From NCBI RefSeq assembly GCF_016924645.1, contig NZ_JAFFJV010000005.1:124001-188000 (forward strand): DNA of 64,000 nucleotides, written 5' to 3'. A program made the position numbers and the translations under genes. The stretch's first letter is position 1; each line of letters opens with the position of its first letter. This document shows, piece by piece, positions 17,252 to 25,722 of the stretch. The notes under the pieces were generated by a model, which did not search any database, was not told where the DNA came from, and saw nothing but the letters and a program-made list of their open reading frames with translations. The stretch is from Rufibacter psychrotolerans (GTDB taxonomy: Bacteria; Bacteroidota; Bacteroidia; Cytophagales; Hymenobacteraceae).

Positions 17252-17335
17252 GGCAGGGGGCAACTTTTTCGGTTTACGGGCTGTTTTCCCAGAAACAAGG
17301 CAAAAACACAGGTCAGCAAATGAGCCGGAATTTCG

Positions 17336-17343
17336 TATCTTTG
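17336..17343 (+). promoter_or_regulatory. Promoter -7 element of prfA (TATCTTTG)
   Basis: An exact TAnnTTTG match 26 bases before the prfA ATG. A partial shared-core hairpin (17271-17313) precedes it and probably ends the previous gene. Confidence 0.6.
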
Positions 17344-17368
17344 CCCCCTGAATTAAGTAACGCAGAAG

Positions 17369-18442
17369 ATGTTAGATAAACTGGAAGCAATCAAGGAACG
17401 GTTTGAGGAAGTAAGCCAGCAGCTCATCCAACCAGATGTGGCCAGCGACATGAAGCGATTCAAGACGCTGAACAAGGAGTACAAAGACCTGGAGAAGATT
17501 GTAGCCGAATACGAGCGCTATAAATTGTTGCTCAGCAACATTGAACATACCAAGCAGGTGATCGCCACGGAAAAAGACGAGGATTTCCGGGAGATGGCCA
17601 AGGAGGAACTGGACGAGCTCCTGCCGCAGCGCGACCAGATGGAGGAAACCATCAAGGAAATGCTCATCCCCAAAGATCCAGATGACAGCAAAGACATCAT
17701 CATGGAGATCAGGGCGGGCGCCGGTGGCGATGAGGCCTCCCTCTTTGCCGGTGACTTGTTCAGAATGTACAGCCGCTTCGCTGAGAAGCAAGGCTGGAAG
17801 ATGGAGCTCATTGACGCCATGGAAGGAACCGCCGGGGGCTACAAAGAGATCATTGTGGGCATCAAAGGCGAAGACGTGTACGGCAAGCTCAAGTTTGAGT
17901 CTGGGGTGCACCGCGTACAGCGCGTGCCGGCCACCGAAACGCAGGGCCGTATCCATACCTCGGTAGCCTCGGTGGTGGTGCTGCCCGAAGTAGAGGAGCT
18001 GGACATTGAGATCAACATGAACGACATCCGGAAAGACCTCTTCATGTCCTCAGGACCGGGCGGGCAGTCGGTGAACACCACGTATTCTGCCGTGCGCCTT
18101 ACCCACATCCCCACCGGTATTGTGGCGCAGTGCCAGGACCAGAAATCGCAGCTCAAGAACTTTGACAAGGCCCTGGCGGTGTTGCGCTCGCGTCTGTACG
18201 AGATTGAGCTGGCCAAGAAGAACGAGGCTGAAGGTGCCCAGCGCAAGAGCATGGTGGGCAGCGGCGACCGCTCAGACAAGATCAGAACCTACAACTATCC
18301 GCAGGGCCGCGTAACCGATCACCGCATCGGGCTTACCGTGTACAACCTGCCCACCGTTATGGAAGGCAACATTGACGAGTTTGTAGAGCAACTACGCATT
18401 GCCGAAAACGCCGAGCGCCTGAAAGAAGGAGTACAGGCGTAA
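17369..18442 (+). CDS. prfA: Peptide chain release factor 1
   Basis: RF1 recognises UAA and UAG and triggers peptide release. The 357-residue length is standard. The stop-codon recognition tripeptide PAT is in [17 protein letters not shown]. The catalytic GGQ is in [18 protein letters not shown] near residues 230-232. The N-terminal coiled-coil domain ([15 protein letters not shown]) and the C-terminal [10 protein letters not shown] segment are intact. It is flanked by its own promoter element and terminator. An RF1-type GGQ protein with PAT instead of SPF excludes RF2. Confidence 0.97.
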   Translation: MLDKLEAIKERFEEVSQQLIQPDVASDMKRFKTLNKEYKDLEKIVAEYERYKLLLSNIEHTKQVIATEKDEDFREMAKEELDELLPQRDQMEETIKEMLIPKDPDDSKDIIMEIRAGAGGDEASLFAGDLFRMYSRFAEKQGWKMELIDAMEGTAGGYKEIIVGIKGEDVYGKLKFESGVHRVQRVPATETQGRIHTSVASVVVLPEVEELDIEINMNDIRKDLFMSSGPGGQSVNTTYSAVRLTHIPTGIVAQCQDQKSQLKNFDKALAVLRSRLYEIELAKKNEAEGAQRKSMVGSGDRSDKIRTYNYPQGRVTDHRIGLTVYNLPTVMEGNIDEFVEQLRIAENAERLKEGVQA

Positions 18443-18458
18443 GTTCAGCCTAAAAACG

Positions 18459-18491
18459 AAAAGCGCGACCTGTGATGGGTGGCGCTTTTTT
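18459..18491 (+). terminator. prfA terminator
   Basis: AAAAGCGC (18459-18466) pairs with GCGCTTTT (18482-18489), followed by more T residues. Other nearby GC pairs strengthen the stem. Confidence 0.7.
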
Positions 18492-18544
18492 TATTCTGTT
18501 TATCTTAGTTATTGCCAACAGTAACGCTCCAGGTGGGCGGTATA

Positions 18545-18552
18545 TATCTTTA
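18545..18552 (+). promoter_or_regulatory. Promoter -7-like element (TATCTTTA)
   Basis: A seven-of-eight match to TAnnTTTG, 11 bases before the ATG of the beta-helix lipoprotein. The predicted leader would be only a few bases long. Confidence 0.4.
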
Positions 18553-18563
18553 CAGACGAGTAG

Positions 18564-19982
18564 ATGATTAAGCGGCACTTTTCCTTTGCTTCCCTGAACG
18601 CTTTCCTGCAAAGCCTGGCTTTGGCCTGCCTGGTGGGCTGGTGGTTGAGTGCGTGCACGCCGCGCGACGAGGAGATTACCCCAGACGGCAGCGCCCTGCT
18701 GCGGTTTGAGGCAGACACCGTCTTGTTTGATACCGTCTTCACGGAGGTGGGCAGCATTACCAAGCGCCTCAAAGTCTACAACCCCCACAAGAACGCCGTT
18801 CGCATCTCAGAGATAAAGGTGGCCGGCTTGGGAGCTTCGCCTTTTGAGGTGGTGGTCAACGGGCTGGCGGGGCCGCAGGTGCAGGACGTGGAGCTGCGGG
18901 GCAAAGACAGCCTGCTGGTGCTGGTGAAAGCCACCATTAACCCTACGGCGGCTGAGCAGCCTTTCCTGGTGAACGACTCGCTCCTGTTCCTGACCAACGG
19001 AAACCAGCAGAAGGTGAAACTGGTGGCCTACGGACAGAACGCTCGCTACTACCAGCGCCAGTACACCACCGCCTCCGGCGAAGTCTGGACGGCGGCCAAG
19101 GCGCACGTAATCTATGACTCGGTTACGGTGCCAGCGGGGCAAACGCTTACCATCCAGAAAGGGAGCCAGGTGCACCTGCACGGCAAGGCCAAGATCAAGG
19201 TGTTGGGCACGTTGCGGGTAGAAGGGGAACATGAGAAGCGGGTGGTCTTTCAGCAAGTGCGCCGTGAAGAACAATACCGCAATGCGCCGGGGCAGTGGCA
19301 GGGCTTGGAGTTTGTGGCCACTGGGCAAGGGCAGATCAGCTACGCCGAAATCAAGAATGCCGTAAACGGGGTGTACCTCAAAGCCCAGGGCGATGCCGTA
19401 CCAGAGGTAACCTTGCGCAATACCCTGGTGAAAAACATGCTGCACGCCGGGGTGTTGAGCCATGGCGGCCAGGTGCACCTCCAGAACAGCATCATTACCA
19501 ACTGCGCCGAGTACGCCCTGGCGGGGCTGGGTGGCGGCCGGTACCAGGTGGTGTTCAGCACCCTGGCCAATTTCGCCTATGACTTTATCCGGTTCACGCC
19601 CTCCTTTGTGTTTGAGGAGCGGTACGAGGTAGAGGGCAAGCTCATCCGGCAGGGCAATTACCAGGTAGACATCCTGAACAGCATTTTGTGGGGGCGGCAA
19701 GAGGAAGAGCTACGGTTTGGGGCCATGACCGGCACCTCCGGCAGAACCATCCGTAACTCCTTCCTGAAAACCCAGGCCTACCGGGCCGAGTTTGGGCAGA
19801 ACGGCAACCAGCTCAACGTAGATCCGCAGTTCCGCGACGCCCCTAAGTTTGACTTCCAGCTCATCAAGCTCTCGCCGGCCAACGCGGCGGGCGTGCCGGT
19901 GCCCGGCATTACCGCCGATTACGAGAACAAACCCCGTGACGCGCAGAAGCCCGATGCCGGCGCCATGGAGGTAGACTATTAA
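18564..19982 (+). CDS. Right-handed beta-helix lipoprotein
   Basis: This 472-residue protein has a lipoprotein signal ending in WLSAC (cysteine near residue 31). An N-terminal Ig-like region (DTVLFDTVFTEVGSITKRL, KVYNPHKNAVRISEI) is followed by a parallel beta-helix region with rung-like repeats such as ISYAEIKNAVNGVYLKAQG and VTLRNTLVKNMLHAGVL. The GAMEVDY end is typical of this Bacteroidota family. Beta-helix folds often bind or cleave polysaccharide, but no catalytic residues can be assigned. The yjbQ-like gene starts 14 bases later, so the two are probably one operon. Confidence 0.78.
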   Translation: MIKRHFSFASLNAFLQSLALACLVGWWLSACTPRDEEITPDGSALLRFEADTVLFDTVFTEVGSITKRLKVYNPHKNAVRISEIKVAGLGASPFEVVVNGLAGPQVQDVELRGKDSLLVLVKATINPTAAEQPFLVNDSLLFLTNGNQQKVKLVAYGQNARYYQRQYTTASGEVWTAAKAHVIYDSVTVPAGQTLTIQKGSQVHLHGKAKIKVLGTLRVEGEHEKRVVFQQVRREEQYRNAPGQWQGLEFVATGQGQISYAEIKNAVNGVYLKAQGDAVPEVTLRNTLVKNMLHAGVLSHGGQVHLQNSIITNCAEYALAGLGGGRYQVVFSTLANFAYDFIRFTPSFVFEERYEVEGKLIRQGNYQVDILNSILWGRQEEELRFGAMTGTSGRTIRNSFLKTQAYRAEFGQNGNQLNVDPQFRDAPKFDFQLIKLSPANAAGVPVPGITADYENKPRDAQKPDAGAMEVDY

Positions 19983-19996
19983 TCTTTTGCGTGCCT

Positions 19997-20419
19997 ATGA
20001 AATGGTTTCAGAAATCTTTGCGGCTGCCGGCCGTAAAACGGGGTTTTCACCTCATCACTGATCTGGTAGAGTCTCAGTTGCCCGAGTTGGAGGAAATAGA
20101 GGTGGGCCTGGCGCATATCTTCATCCAGCACACCTCGGCCAGCCTGTCCATCAACGAGAACGCCGACCCCACCGTGCGGCATGACTTTGAGCAACATTTC
20201 AACCGCATGGTGCCCGAGAACGCGCCCTATTACCGCCACACCCTGGAAGGCGCAGATGACATGCCCGCCCACCTCAAGGCGGCGCTGCTGGGCACCTCTG
20301 TCACGGTTCCTGTCACCAACGGGCGGTTTAACCTGGGCACCTGGCAAGGCATTTACCTCTGCGAACACCGAAACCACGGCGGCAAGCGCACCGTGGTGGT
20401 CACCTTGCAGGGCAAATAA
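19997..20419 (+). CDS. yjbQ: YjbQ family protein (UPF0047)
   Basis: This 140-residue single-domain protein is read from the ATG at 19997; an in-frame GTG at 19991 is less likely. Family motifs are present: IFIQHTSASLSINENADPTV, the YRHTLEGADDMPAHLKA stretch and the terminal GTWQGIYLCEHRNHGGKR. The family has weak thiamine-phosphate-synthase activity in E. coli and contains conserved histidines that may bind metal; its main role is unsettled. It is translationally close to the upstream lipoprotein gene and ends at a strong hairpin. Confidence 0.9.
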   Translation: MKWFQKSLRLPAVKRGFHLITDLVESQLPELEEIEVGLAHIFIQHTSASLSINENADPTVRHDFEQHFNRMVPENAPYYRHTLEGADDMPAHLKAALLGTSVTVPVTNGRFNLGTWQGIYLCEHRNHGGKRTVVVTLQGK

Positions 20420-20440
20420 TTTCACAATTACTGTACGCTA

Positions 20441-20490
20441 GAAAGCCGGTTTGGGGCCGTTTTCTTGAAAACAGCCCCAAACCGGCTTTC
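20441..20490. terminator. Long palindromic terminator, shared-core family
   Basis: A 50-base near-perfect palindrome. The left arm begins GAAAGCCGGTTTGGGG and the right arm ends CCCCAAACCGGCTTTC, with a GTTTTCTTGAAAAC centre and one mismatch. It lies between convergent genes and is the best-preserved copy of the hairpin family in the window. Confidence 0.85.
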
Positions 20491-20514
20491 GGGTTTCAGG
20501 TAAGATTAGGATGC

Positions 20515-21396
20515 CTAATGGTTGAACCGCAGCCCCACCGAAAGGTCTATCCTGGATAGGTTCTCGTAGTTCTCCTGGTCCAGCTTCACGGTGCGGGTAG
20601 AGGTGCCGGAGCTTACCTCGTACTCGCGCAGGGTGCCCGTTACCATTGACAGCTGAAAGCCCAGCGACAGTTTCTTGGCAATGCGCACGTCGTACCCCAA
20701 ATCGCCGGACAAGCCCACGGTGCTGCCTTTAATGGTGAAGCGGTCATTCACCTGCACCACCTCATCGGTGTAGCCCAGGTAGCCCAGGCCCAGGTTAGCG
20801 AAGAAGCCGTTCAGCTTGTTGGCGCTCAGCATTCTGGAACTGAAGTATGGGCCTACAAACGTCACGCTGATCTTGTCGCTCATCTTGCCGTGGATGATGG
20901 TGCCCCCAGATGACACCGCCGATACATCGTTTATCTCGTTCGATGCCCGGTAGGTGCTGTACCGCAGGCCCGCCCCCATCTGCTCAGAGAAGTAGTAGGC
21001 TGCATCGGCGCTTATATTATAGCCTTTCTTCAACCCTTCAATGTATTCCTTGAAATCGGCGGGCACGCCGTCATTGACGCTGGCCAGGCGGTAGCTCCAG
21101 CCGCCGCTCACGCCCAACCGCAGGCGCGGAAACATCTGGAGGTCCTCCTGGTATTTGTAGTCCTCGGGTAGGGCGCTGGTGGCGTAGAAATTATGCTGGT
21201 AATTCTTGATCAGGTGACGGGAAAGCAGCGTCTTGCGCACCTCGCCTTTGTGCACGAAGGTAAAGTACACCCGGTCTCTGGCCACTTTGCTGATCTTGCA
21301 GTTGAGGGAGTCGCCCTCCTGGGTGACAATCAGGTCCTGGGCCTGCAGGAAGTGGGCGGTAACGGTAAGGAATAGAAGGAGTAAAAGTTTTTTCAT
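20515..21396 (-). CDS. Hypothetical outer-membrane beta-barrel-like protein
   Basis: This 293-residue protein has a signal peptide (MKKLLLLLFLTVTAHFLQAQ). A short domain (VTQEGDSLNCKISKVARDRV) resembles the small SH3/Sm-like start of many Bacteroidota exported proteins. It is followed by alternating beta strands that read as an 8-10-stranded barrel, ending in an aromatic-poor strand (SRIDLSVGLRFNH). No enzyme motif is seen. Its ATG overlaps the stop of the upstream lipoprotein gene by four bases (ATGA), so the two are translationally coupled. Confidence 0.72.
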   Translation of the reverse strand: MKKLLLLLFLTVTAHFLQAQDLIVTQEGDSLNCKISKVARDRVYFTFVHKGEVRKTLLSRHLIKNYQHNFYATSALPEDYKYQEDLQMFPRLRLGVSGGWSYRLASVNDGVPADFKEYIEGLKKGYNISADAAYYFSEQMGAGLRYSTYRASNEINDVSAVSSGGTIIHGKMSDKISVTFVGPYFSSRMLSANKLNGFFANLGLGYLGYTDEVVQVNDRFTIKGSTVGLSGDLGYDVRIAKKLSLGFQLSMVTGTLREYEVSSGTSTRTVKLDQENYENLSRIDLSVGLRFNH

Positions 21397-22127
21397 TTTT
21401 TCTTAGCGGCTTTTTCTTTGATGGATTGCAGTTCAAGGCTGCCGGTGCTTTTGTCTACCACGGTAATCTGCGGATGGCCCACAAAGGCTCCCATGCTCAG
21501 GCCGCAGCGCACGTAATACTCTTTGCCCAGCTCTATCTTAATGGGTTCCTCCACCTTTCTCTCGGTCCTGGCCCACAGTGTATTCAGGCCGTCTTTCTTC
21601 ACTTTGATGGTCTGCTTCCAGTTGTTCTTCACGCGGCAGAGCAGCGAGTCGCCCAGGAAAAGGTCATAGTTCACCAAGGGGCCCATTCCGCTGGCGCGGT
21701 ACACGTGCAGCAGCGCATAGTCTGCGTCTGGGATGCTGTTGTCCTCCGGAGCGGACGCGGTACTCACCAGCGCCTCGTCAAAGTTGCTTACCCGCAGAAT
21801 CTTGGCGGTAATGCGGTGGCAGGAGCTGGTCATGAGGTTGGGCTGCAGGTGTTCCACCAGTTTAAGGGCGTTGCCGCCGGCCTGGCGGGCTTCAGCCTTG
21901 GCTTTCTCCAGCACCTGCTCCAGGCCGCAGTTCACGGAGAAGCCGGTGTCAGTGATCTTAACCAGGCCCACCTCTTCGGCACTGGCCGGGTAGGCATCCT
22001 GCAGGCCGTAGACCCGCACGTCTTCGCGGTAGTCAAGGGGAGAATAGGAAGAGGAAAGTTTGGTGGAAACTTTTGGGGCACACGCTGCCAGTACCAGGCC
22101 GAGCAGCAAGAGGCGGAGGTTTTTCAT
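21393..22127 (-). CDS. Hypothetical lipoprotein
   Basis: This 244-residue protein has a clear lipobox (LVLAAC, cysteine at residue 16). The mature part has a region with EVGLVKITDTGFSVNCG and EKAKAEARQAGGNAL, which is reminiscent of small Bacteroidota lipoproteins that share a YdgH/DUF4156-like fold. A second beta domain follows (YALLHVYRASGMGPLVNYDL, ELGKEYYVRCGLS) that resembles DUF2846-type sequences. The function is unknown. It is the first gene of a two-gene unit with the barrel-like protein. Confidence 0.72.
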   Translation of the reverse strand: MKNLRLLLLGLVLAACAPKVSTKLSSSYSPLDYREDVRVYGLQDAYPASAEEVGLVKITDTGFSVNCGLEQVLEKAKAEARQAGGNALKLVEHLQPNLMTSSCHRITAKILRVSNFDEALVSTASAPEDNSIPDADYALLHVYRASGMGPLVNYDLFLGDSLLCRVKNNWKQTIKVKKDGLNTLWARTERKVEEPIKIELGKEYYVRCGLSMGAFVGHPQITVVDKSTGSLELQSIKEKAAKKK

Positions 22128-22252
22128 GAAAGCAGAATAGTATAAAGGGTAGTTAAGAAAGGGGGAAACGAAGATAAGGGTTTCCCGCCATACCCTCCTA
22201 GCGAAGAGCAGGCCCAGCCCAAAATTTTCCTGCTAAAGCCGCCGCTGCGGGC

Positions 22253-24478
22253 TTATCTGGTATACCCTGCCCGCGGAAAGCACACCGTGAACGTGCTGCC
22301 CTGGCCCAGAGTGCTTTCTACCTGAATGGTGCCGCCCAGCGCTTTTACCTGCACATGGGTAAGGTAAAGCCCCAGGCCCTTAGACTGCTCAGTTTTATGG
22401 AATACCTTGTACAGCCCAAACAGATTCTGGCCTATTTTCTCCAGATCCATGCCTAACCCATTGTCTGAGACAGAGAGGCAGAGGGAGTCTGGCGTGCTCC
22501 AGCTCTTCACCAACACTTTGGGCTGGCGGTCTGGGGCGCGGTACTTGAGGGCGTTGGAGATAAAGTTGTGCAGAATGCTCTCCAGGTACAGCTTGGGCAT
22601 GTACAGGGTGCTTACCTCCAGGTGGGTGTTGAGCTCCGCCTGGGTTTGGGCAATCACCGCAGCTAGGTTCTGCTTTTCCTTGGCAATCAGTTCGGTCAGT
22701 TGCACCTCTTCCTGCGGCAGCTGTTTTACCAGGTGCGTCTTCAGGATCACGTTGAGGTCTTCAATGGTTTCCGACATGTTCTCGCTTACCCGTTGCACCT
22801 GCCGCATGACGTAGTCTGCGGTTTCCTGGCCGGGTTCTGCGGTGTAGAACTGGTGCAGACTTTTGATGGTGGCCAGGGGCGAGCGCAGGTTGTGGGACGT
22901 GATGTAGGCAAAGTCCTCCAGCTGCGCGTTGCGGTTGCGGAGCTGCTCTGTATTGAGCAACAGTTCCTGGTTCAGGTTCTGGAGCTCGGCTGCCTGGTTG
23001 CGCAGCCTGATGGCAATCAGGTCCTTGAGCAGCACCTGGGTCATCTCCACCTCGTTCAGGGTCCAGGGCCGGGACTTACCCCTGATCACCTCCACCCACT
23101 TCTCAAAGGATTTGCGCGGATGGATGCGCAGGTTGTCGCCCAGCGCCGGCTTCTCGGGGTTGCCCGCCCAGGTGATGGTTTCCTTGATCTCGGGCTTAAA
23201 GAACAGCAGGTATTCCTGGTTGTACCTGGAAATCTCCAGCGCCAGCAGGCCACTGGCCCTCTCCCTGAAGCCTTCGGCCGCCGGCCAGGCAGCAGACAGC
23301 TGGTGGGTGGAGAAAACGCTGTCAGGCACGGCGCCCGCAAGCCAGCGCACCAGTCCCTCAATTTCCTCCAGGGTGGGCGTTAGCCCGATGGTGACCAAAG
23401 TGCCGTCTACCAGCAGGGCCGCGCCGTGGCTTTCAGTCAGGTGCAGCAAGGTGGGCTCCTGACCGAACAGCGCCTCCTGAAGGGGCACGCCGCTGTTGAG
23501 CCGCTGCACCAGGGTGCGCTCCACTTCCTTGTAGCGGCCGTACTGCTCCAGGTCGCGCTTCTCCTGAATGGAGGCAATCACATTTCCGAAGGTTTTGGTG
23601 ACCACATCGGCCAGTTGCCGCCGCCACACGTCTATGTACACCGGCTCAGCATGGTGGCAGGCAATCACGCCCCAGAGGGTATCTTTCACCAGGATAGAGA
23701 ACGAGATGGTGGCCGCCACCCCTGTGTTGCGGATGTACTCCAGGTGGATCTCTGAGGGGTTGCGCAGCTCTGAGCGCAGAATATTGGTGGGCCTGCCGGT
23801 AGTGGGGTTGTAGTACGGGTGAATGGCCACTGGGGTGGCGTTTACGTCTGGGATTTGCCGCACGTGCTTCTGCCGGAGCAGTTCCCGGGCCTGGGCCGGG
23901 ATGTCAGAGGCCGGGAAGTGGTGGCCAATGAAGGAATTCAGGCGCCCGGTGCGGCTTTCGGCAATCACGTCGGTGTTCCACTCCTGGTCAAACTGCGTGA
24001 TCTTTACGCGGTCATAGCCCAGAATAAGGCGCAGGGCATCGGCCACGGCCTGGGCCACCTGCTCCAGCGTGAACAAGGTATTGAGCTGTTGGTGCAGGCG
24101 GTTCAGGAGCGTGTTGTGCCGCATCTTCTCCGCGTCTGGGTACGGGCGTACCGGCTCACACTCCAGGATTATTTTTGCCCCGGATTGGTGAAAATGGCCC
24201 AGAAACGGCAGGCCCGCAAGCGTCAGGAACTGGGAGTCGGGCAGGGTCAGGTCCAGGGTGGCGTCTTCAGGGGCAAGCAGAAACTCCAGCGGCTGGCCCA
24301 GCAGCTGCGCCGGGGAAAAGGGAAGAAACTGCCCCACGTTCTGGCTAACCTGCTCCATCTGCCGTGAGGCCGCGTCTACCACCGCCAGGAAACCGTGCGG
24401 TTGAATCTGGCCAATGAGGTGAATAGGTTCTTTTTCGCAGTTGGTGAGGTCTACCTTGTGGTTCAGATAATTTTGCAT
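22253..24478 (-). CDS. bphP: Bacteriophytochrome histidine kinase
   Basis: This 741-residue red/far-red light sensor has PAS-GAF-PHY-HisKA-HATPase layout. The N-terminal bilin-attachment cysteine is at residue 14 in NCEKEPIHLIGQIQPHG. The GAF domain has PASDIPAQARELL, EIHLEYIRNTG and VIACHH, all chromophore-pocket motifs. A PHY region follows, then the H-box SHNLRSPLATIK, the N-box NFISNALKYR, DNGLGMD and KGLGLYLTHVQ. The cysteine position indicates biliverdin as chromophore. No receiver domain, response regulator or heme oxygenase is adjacent. The gene is divergent from a small ABM monooxygenase. Confidence 0.93.
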   Translation of the reverse strand: MQNYLNHKVDLTNCEKEPIHLIGQIQPHGFLAVVDAASRQMEQVSQNVGQFLPFSPAQLLGQPLEFLLAPEDATLDLTLPDSQFLTLAGLPFLGHFHQSGAKIILECEPVRPYPDAEKMRHNTLLNRLHQQLNTLFTLEQVAQAVADALRLILGYDRVKITQFDQEWNTDVIAESRTGRLNSFIGHHFPASDIPAQARELLRQKHVRQIPDVNATPVAIHPYYNPTTGRPTNILRSELRNPSEIHLEYIRNTGVAATISFSILVKDTLWGVIACHHAEPVYIDVWRRQLADVVTKTFGNVIASIQEKRDLEQYGRYKEVERTLVQRLNSGVPLQEALFGQEPTLLHLTESHGAALLVDGTLVTIGLTPTLEEIEGLVRWLAGAVPDSVFSTHQLSAAWPAAEGFRERASGLLALEISRYNQEYLLFFKPEIKETITWAGNPEKPALGDNLRIHPRKSFEKWVEVIRGKSRPWTLNEVEMTQVLLKDLIAIRLRNQAAELQNLNQELLLNTEQLRNRNAQLEDFAYITSHNLRSPLATIKSLHQFYTAEPGQETADYVMRQVQRVSENMSETIEDLNVILKTHLVKQLPQEEVQLTELIAKEKQNLAAVIAQTQAELNTHLEVSTLYMPKLYLESILHNFISNALKYRAPDRQPKVLVKSWSTPDSLCLSVSDNGLGMDLEKIGQNLFGLYKVFHKTEQSKGLGLYLTHVQVKALGGTIQVESTLGQGSTFTVCFPRAGYTR

Positions 24479-24662
24479 GCTACTTCTTGCTTCCCCGCAT
24501 TCTACTCTCTAAGGGAACAGCAGCGCGTGCAGGGTTTACGGGGAACAATCAAAAAACGTGGTAATTTTTCCTACCTTTCTGATCTTTACCACCTTTATCC
24601 TGGGCGCTAAGGTACACTATTTATTTTAGCTTGTTTTAGCGTGCAGGCCAATCTACCCCACT

Positions 24663-24962
24663 ATGTTTATCTCCCTCAGTACGTTTACCGTTGCCAATGA
24701 CACCCACGAGCTGGTGAAGGAGGCATTCAGGAACCGGCCCCGCCTGGTAGAGGAAGCCCCGGGTTTCCTGCGGCTGGAGGTCTTGTCGCCAGAGGACAAC
24801 CCCAGGGAAATCTGGCTGAAAACCTACTGGACCGATGAGGAAAGCTTCAAAACCTGGTACAAGAGCCACCACTACCACGACTCCCACCACGGCATCCCGA
24901 AGGGAACAAAGCTGGTGCCTGGCAGCGTAAGCGTGCGGTATTTCCGGCTGGTAGGCGAGTAA
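24663..24962 (+). CDS. Antibiotic biosynthesis monooxygenase (ABM) domain protein
   Basis: This 99-residue single-domain protein has a ferredoxin-like ABM fold: MFISLSTFTVAND, VEEAPGFLRLEVLSPED, EIWLKTYWTDEESFKTWY, then a histidine-rich SHHYHDSHHG. The layout resembles the IsdG/HmoA group of heme-degrading monooxygenases, in which a W and a downstream H are functional. The usual N-terminal asparagine is not clearly aligned. Other ABM proteins oxidise quinols or are regulatory, so the reaction is open. It lies 184 bases from the divergent bacteriophytochrome gene. Confidence 0.75.
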   Translation: MFISLSTFTVANDTHELVKEAFRNRPRLVEEAPGFLRLEVLSPEDNPREIWLKTYWTDEESFKTWYKSHHYHDSHHGIPKGTKLVPGSVSVRYFRLVGE

Positions 24963-24980
24963 CCGGGAATGGCCTGACGG

Positions 24981-25598
24981 CTAGCGGATCACTTCCCCGG
25001 TGACGCGGTAGCGGTCGGGCTCCATCAGGAGCAGTTTCTGCGTTTCATCCAGCGAATACCGGAGCAGCCGCGGCGAGGGGCCAGATGGCGCCTCCAGGTG
25101 CAGGAGTTTCTGGGTCTGGAACAGCATGTTTTCCTGCACAATGGTGGCGTCTAACCGCACCAATTGTCCCTGGGCATCCAGCGTGTAGGTTACTTCCTTC
25201 ACATTGGAGGCAACATCTTCCTTGGCTTGGTACCGGTGCACCTGCTGGCCCTGGGCGTTGAAGGATGTGGTCTTGGTGAAAAGCCCGGTAAGGGCTGGCT
25301 TGTTGATGTCGGCATCGGCGAACGGGCCCAGTTCCTCTGCCCAGTTGAGGGTAGAAACGGTCTTTGCCTCCTTAATAACACCTCCCTCCGATACTGTTTT
25401 GCGGGCGGCGGCTTGCTGGGCAGAAAGGGCCTTTGCCTCCTGGTCCAGGAAGCCGGCCAGGTCATACGCCTGCTGGGTGCGCCTTGCCGCCGGAGCCGCC
25501 GTGTCTTCCTGGCAGGCGCTTGCCCCCACCGCAAGGGCCGCACATATAATAACCGCTGATTTCTGGAGCCACTGGCGGGCGGGCAGTAGAGTAGGCAT
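24981..25598 (-). CDS. Hypothetical lipoprotein
   Basis: This is a 205-residue protein from the ATG at 25598. The longer frame to 25685 adds a stretch that would precede the signal peptide. The lipobox is VGASAC near residue 29. The mature region starts with a helical Ala/Gln-rich part (LDQEAKALSAQQAAARKTVS) and continues with an antiparallel beta region (VHRYQAKEDVASNVKEVTYT). No named family is recognised. Its 3' end faces the ABM gene, with 18 bases between. Confidence 0.65.
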   Translation of the reverse strand: MPTLLPARQWLQKSAVIICAALAVGASACQEDTAAPAARRTQQAYDLAGFLDQEAKALSAQQAAARKTVSEGGVIKEAKTVSTLNWAEELGPFADADINKPALTGLFTKTTSFNAQGQQVHRYQAKEDVASNVKEVTYTLDAQGQLVRLDATIVQENMLFQTQKLLHLEAPSGPSPRLLRYSLDETQKLLLMEPDRYRVTGEVIR

Positions 25599-25664
25599 GG
25601 TGTACGCGAAGGCTAATAGGTGAGAACGGGCGTTTTGGGCCTGTTGTACGCAAAACAGATAAAA

Positions 25665-25707
25665 AACGGAGACAAAGCACGCCAAAGCCGCTCCTTTGTC
25701 TCCGTTT
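25665..25707 (-). terminator. gpmI terminator
   Basis: AAACGGAGACAAAG (25665-25678) pairs with CTTTGTCTCCGTTT (25694-25707). On the minus strand it is followed by further T residues, and it begins 16 bases past the gpmI stop. Confidence 0.85.
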
Positions 25708-25722
25708 CCTATAGATCAGGGG

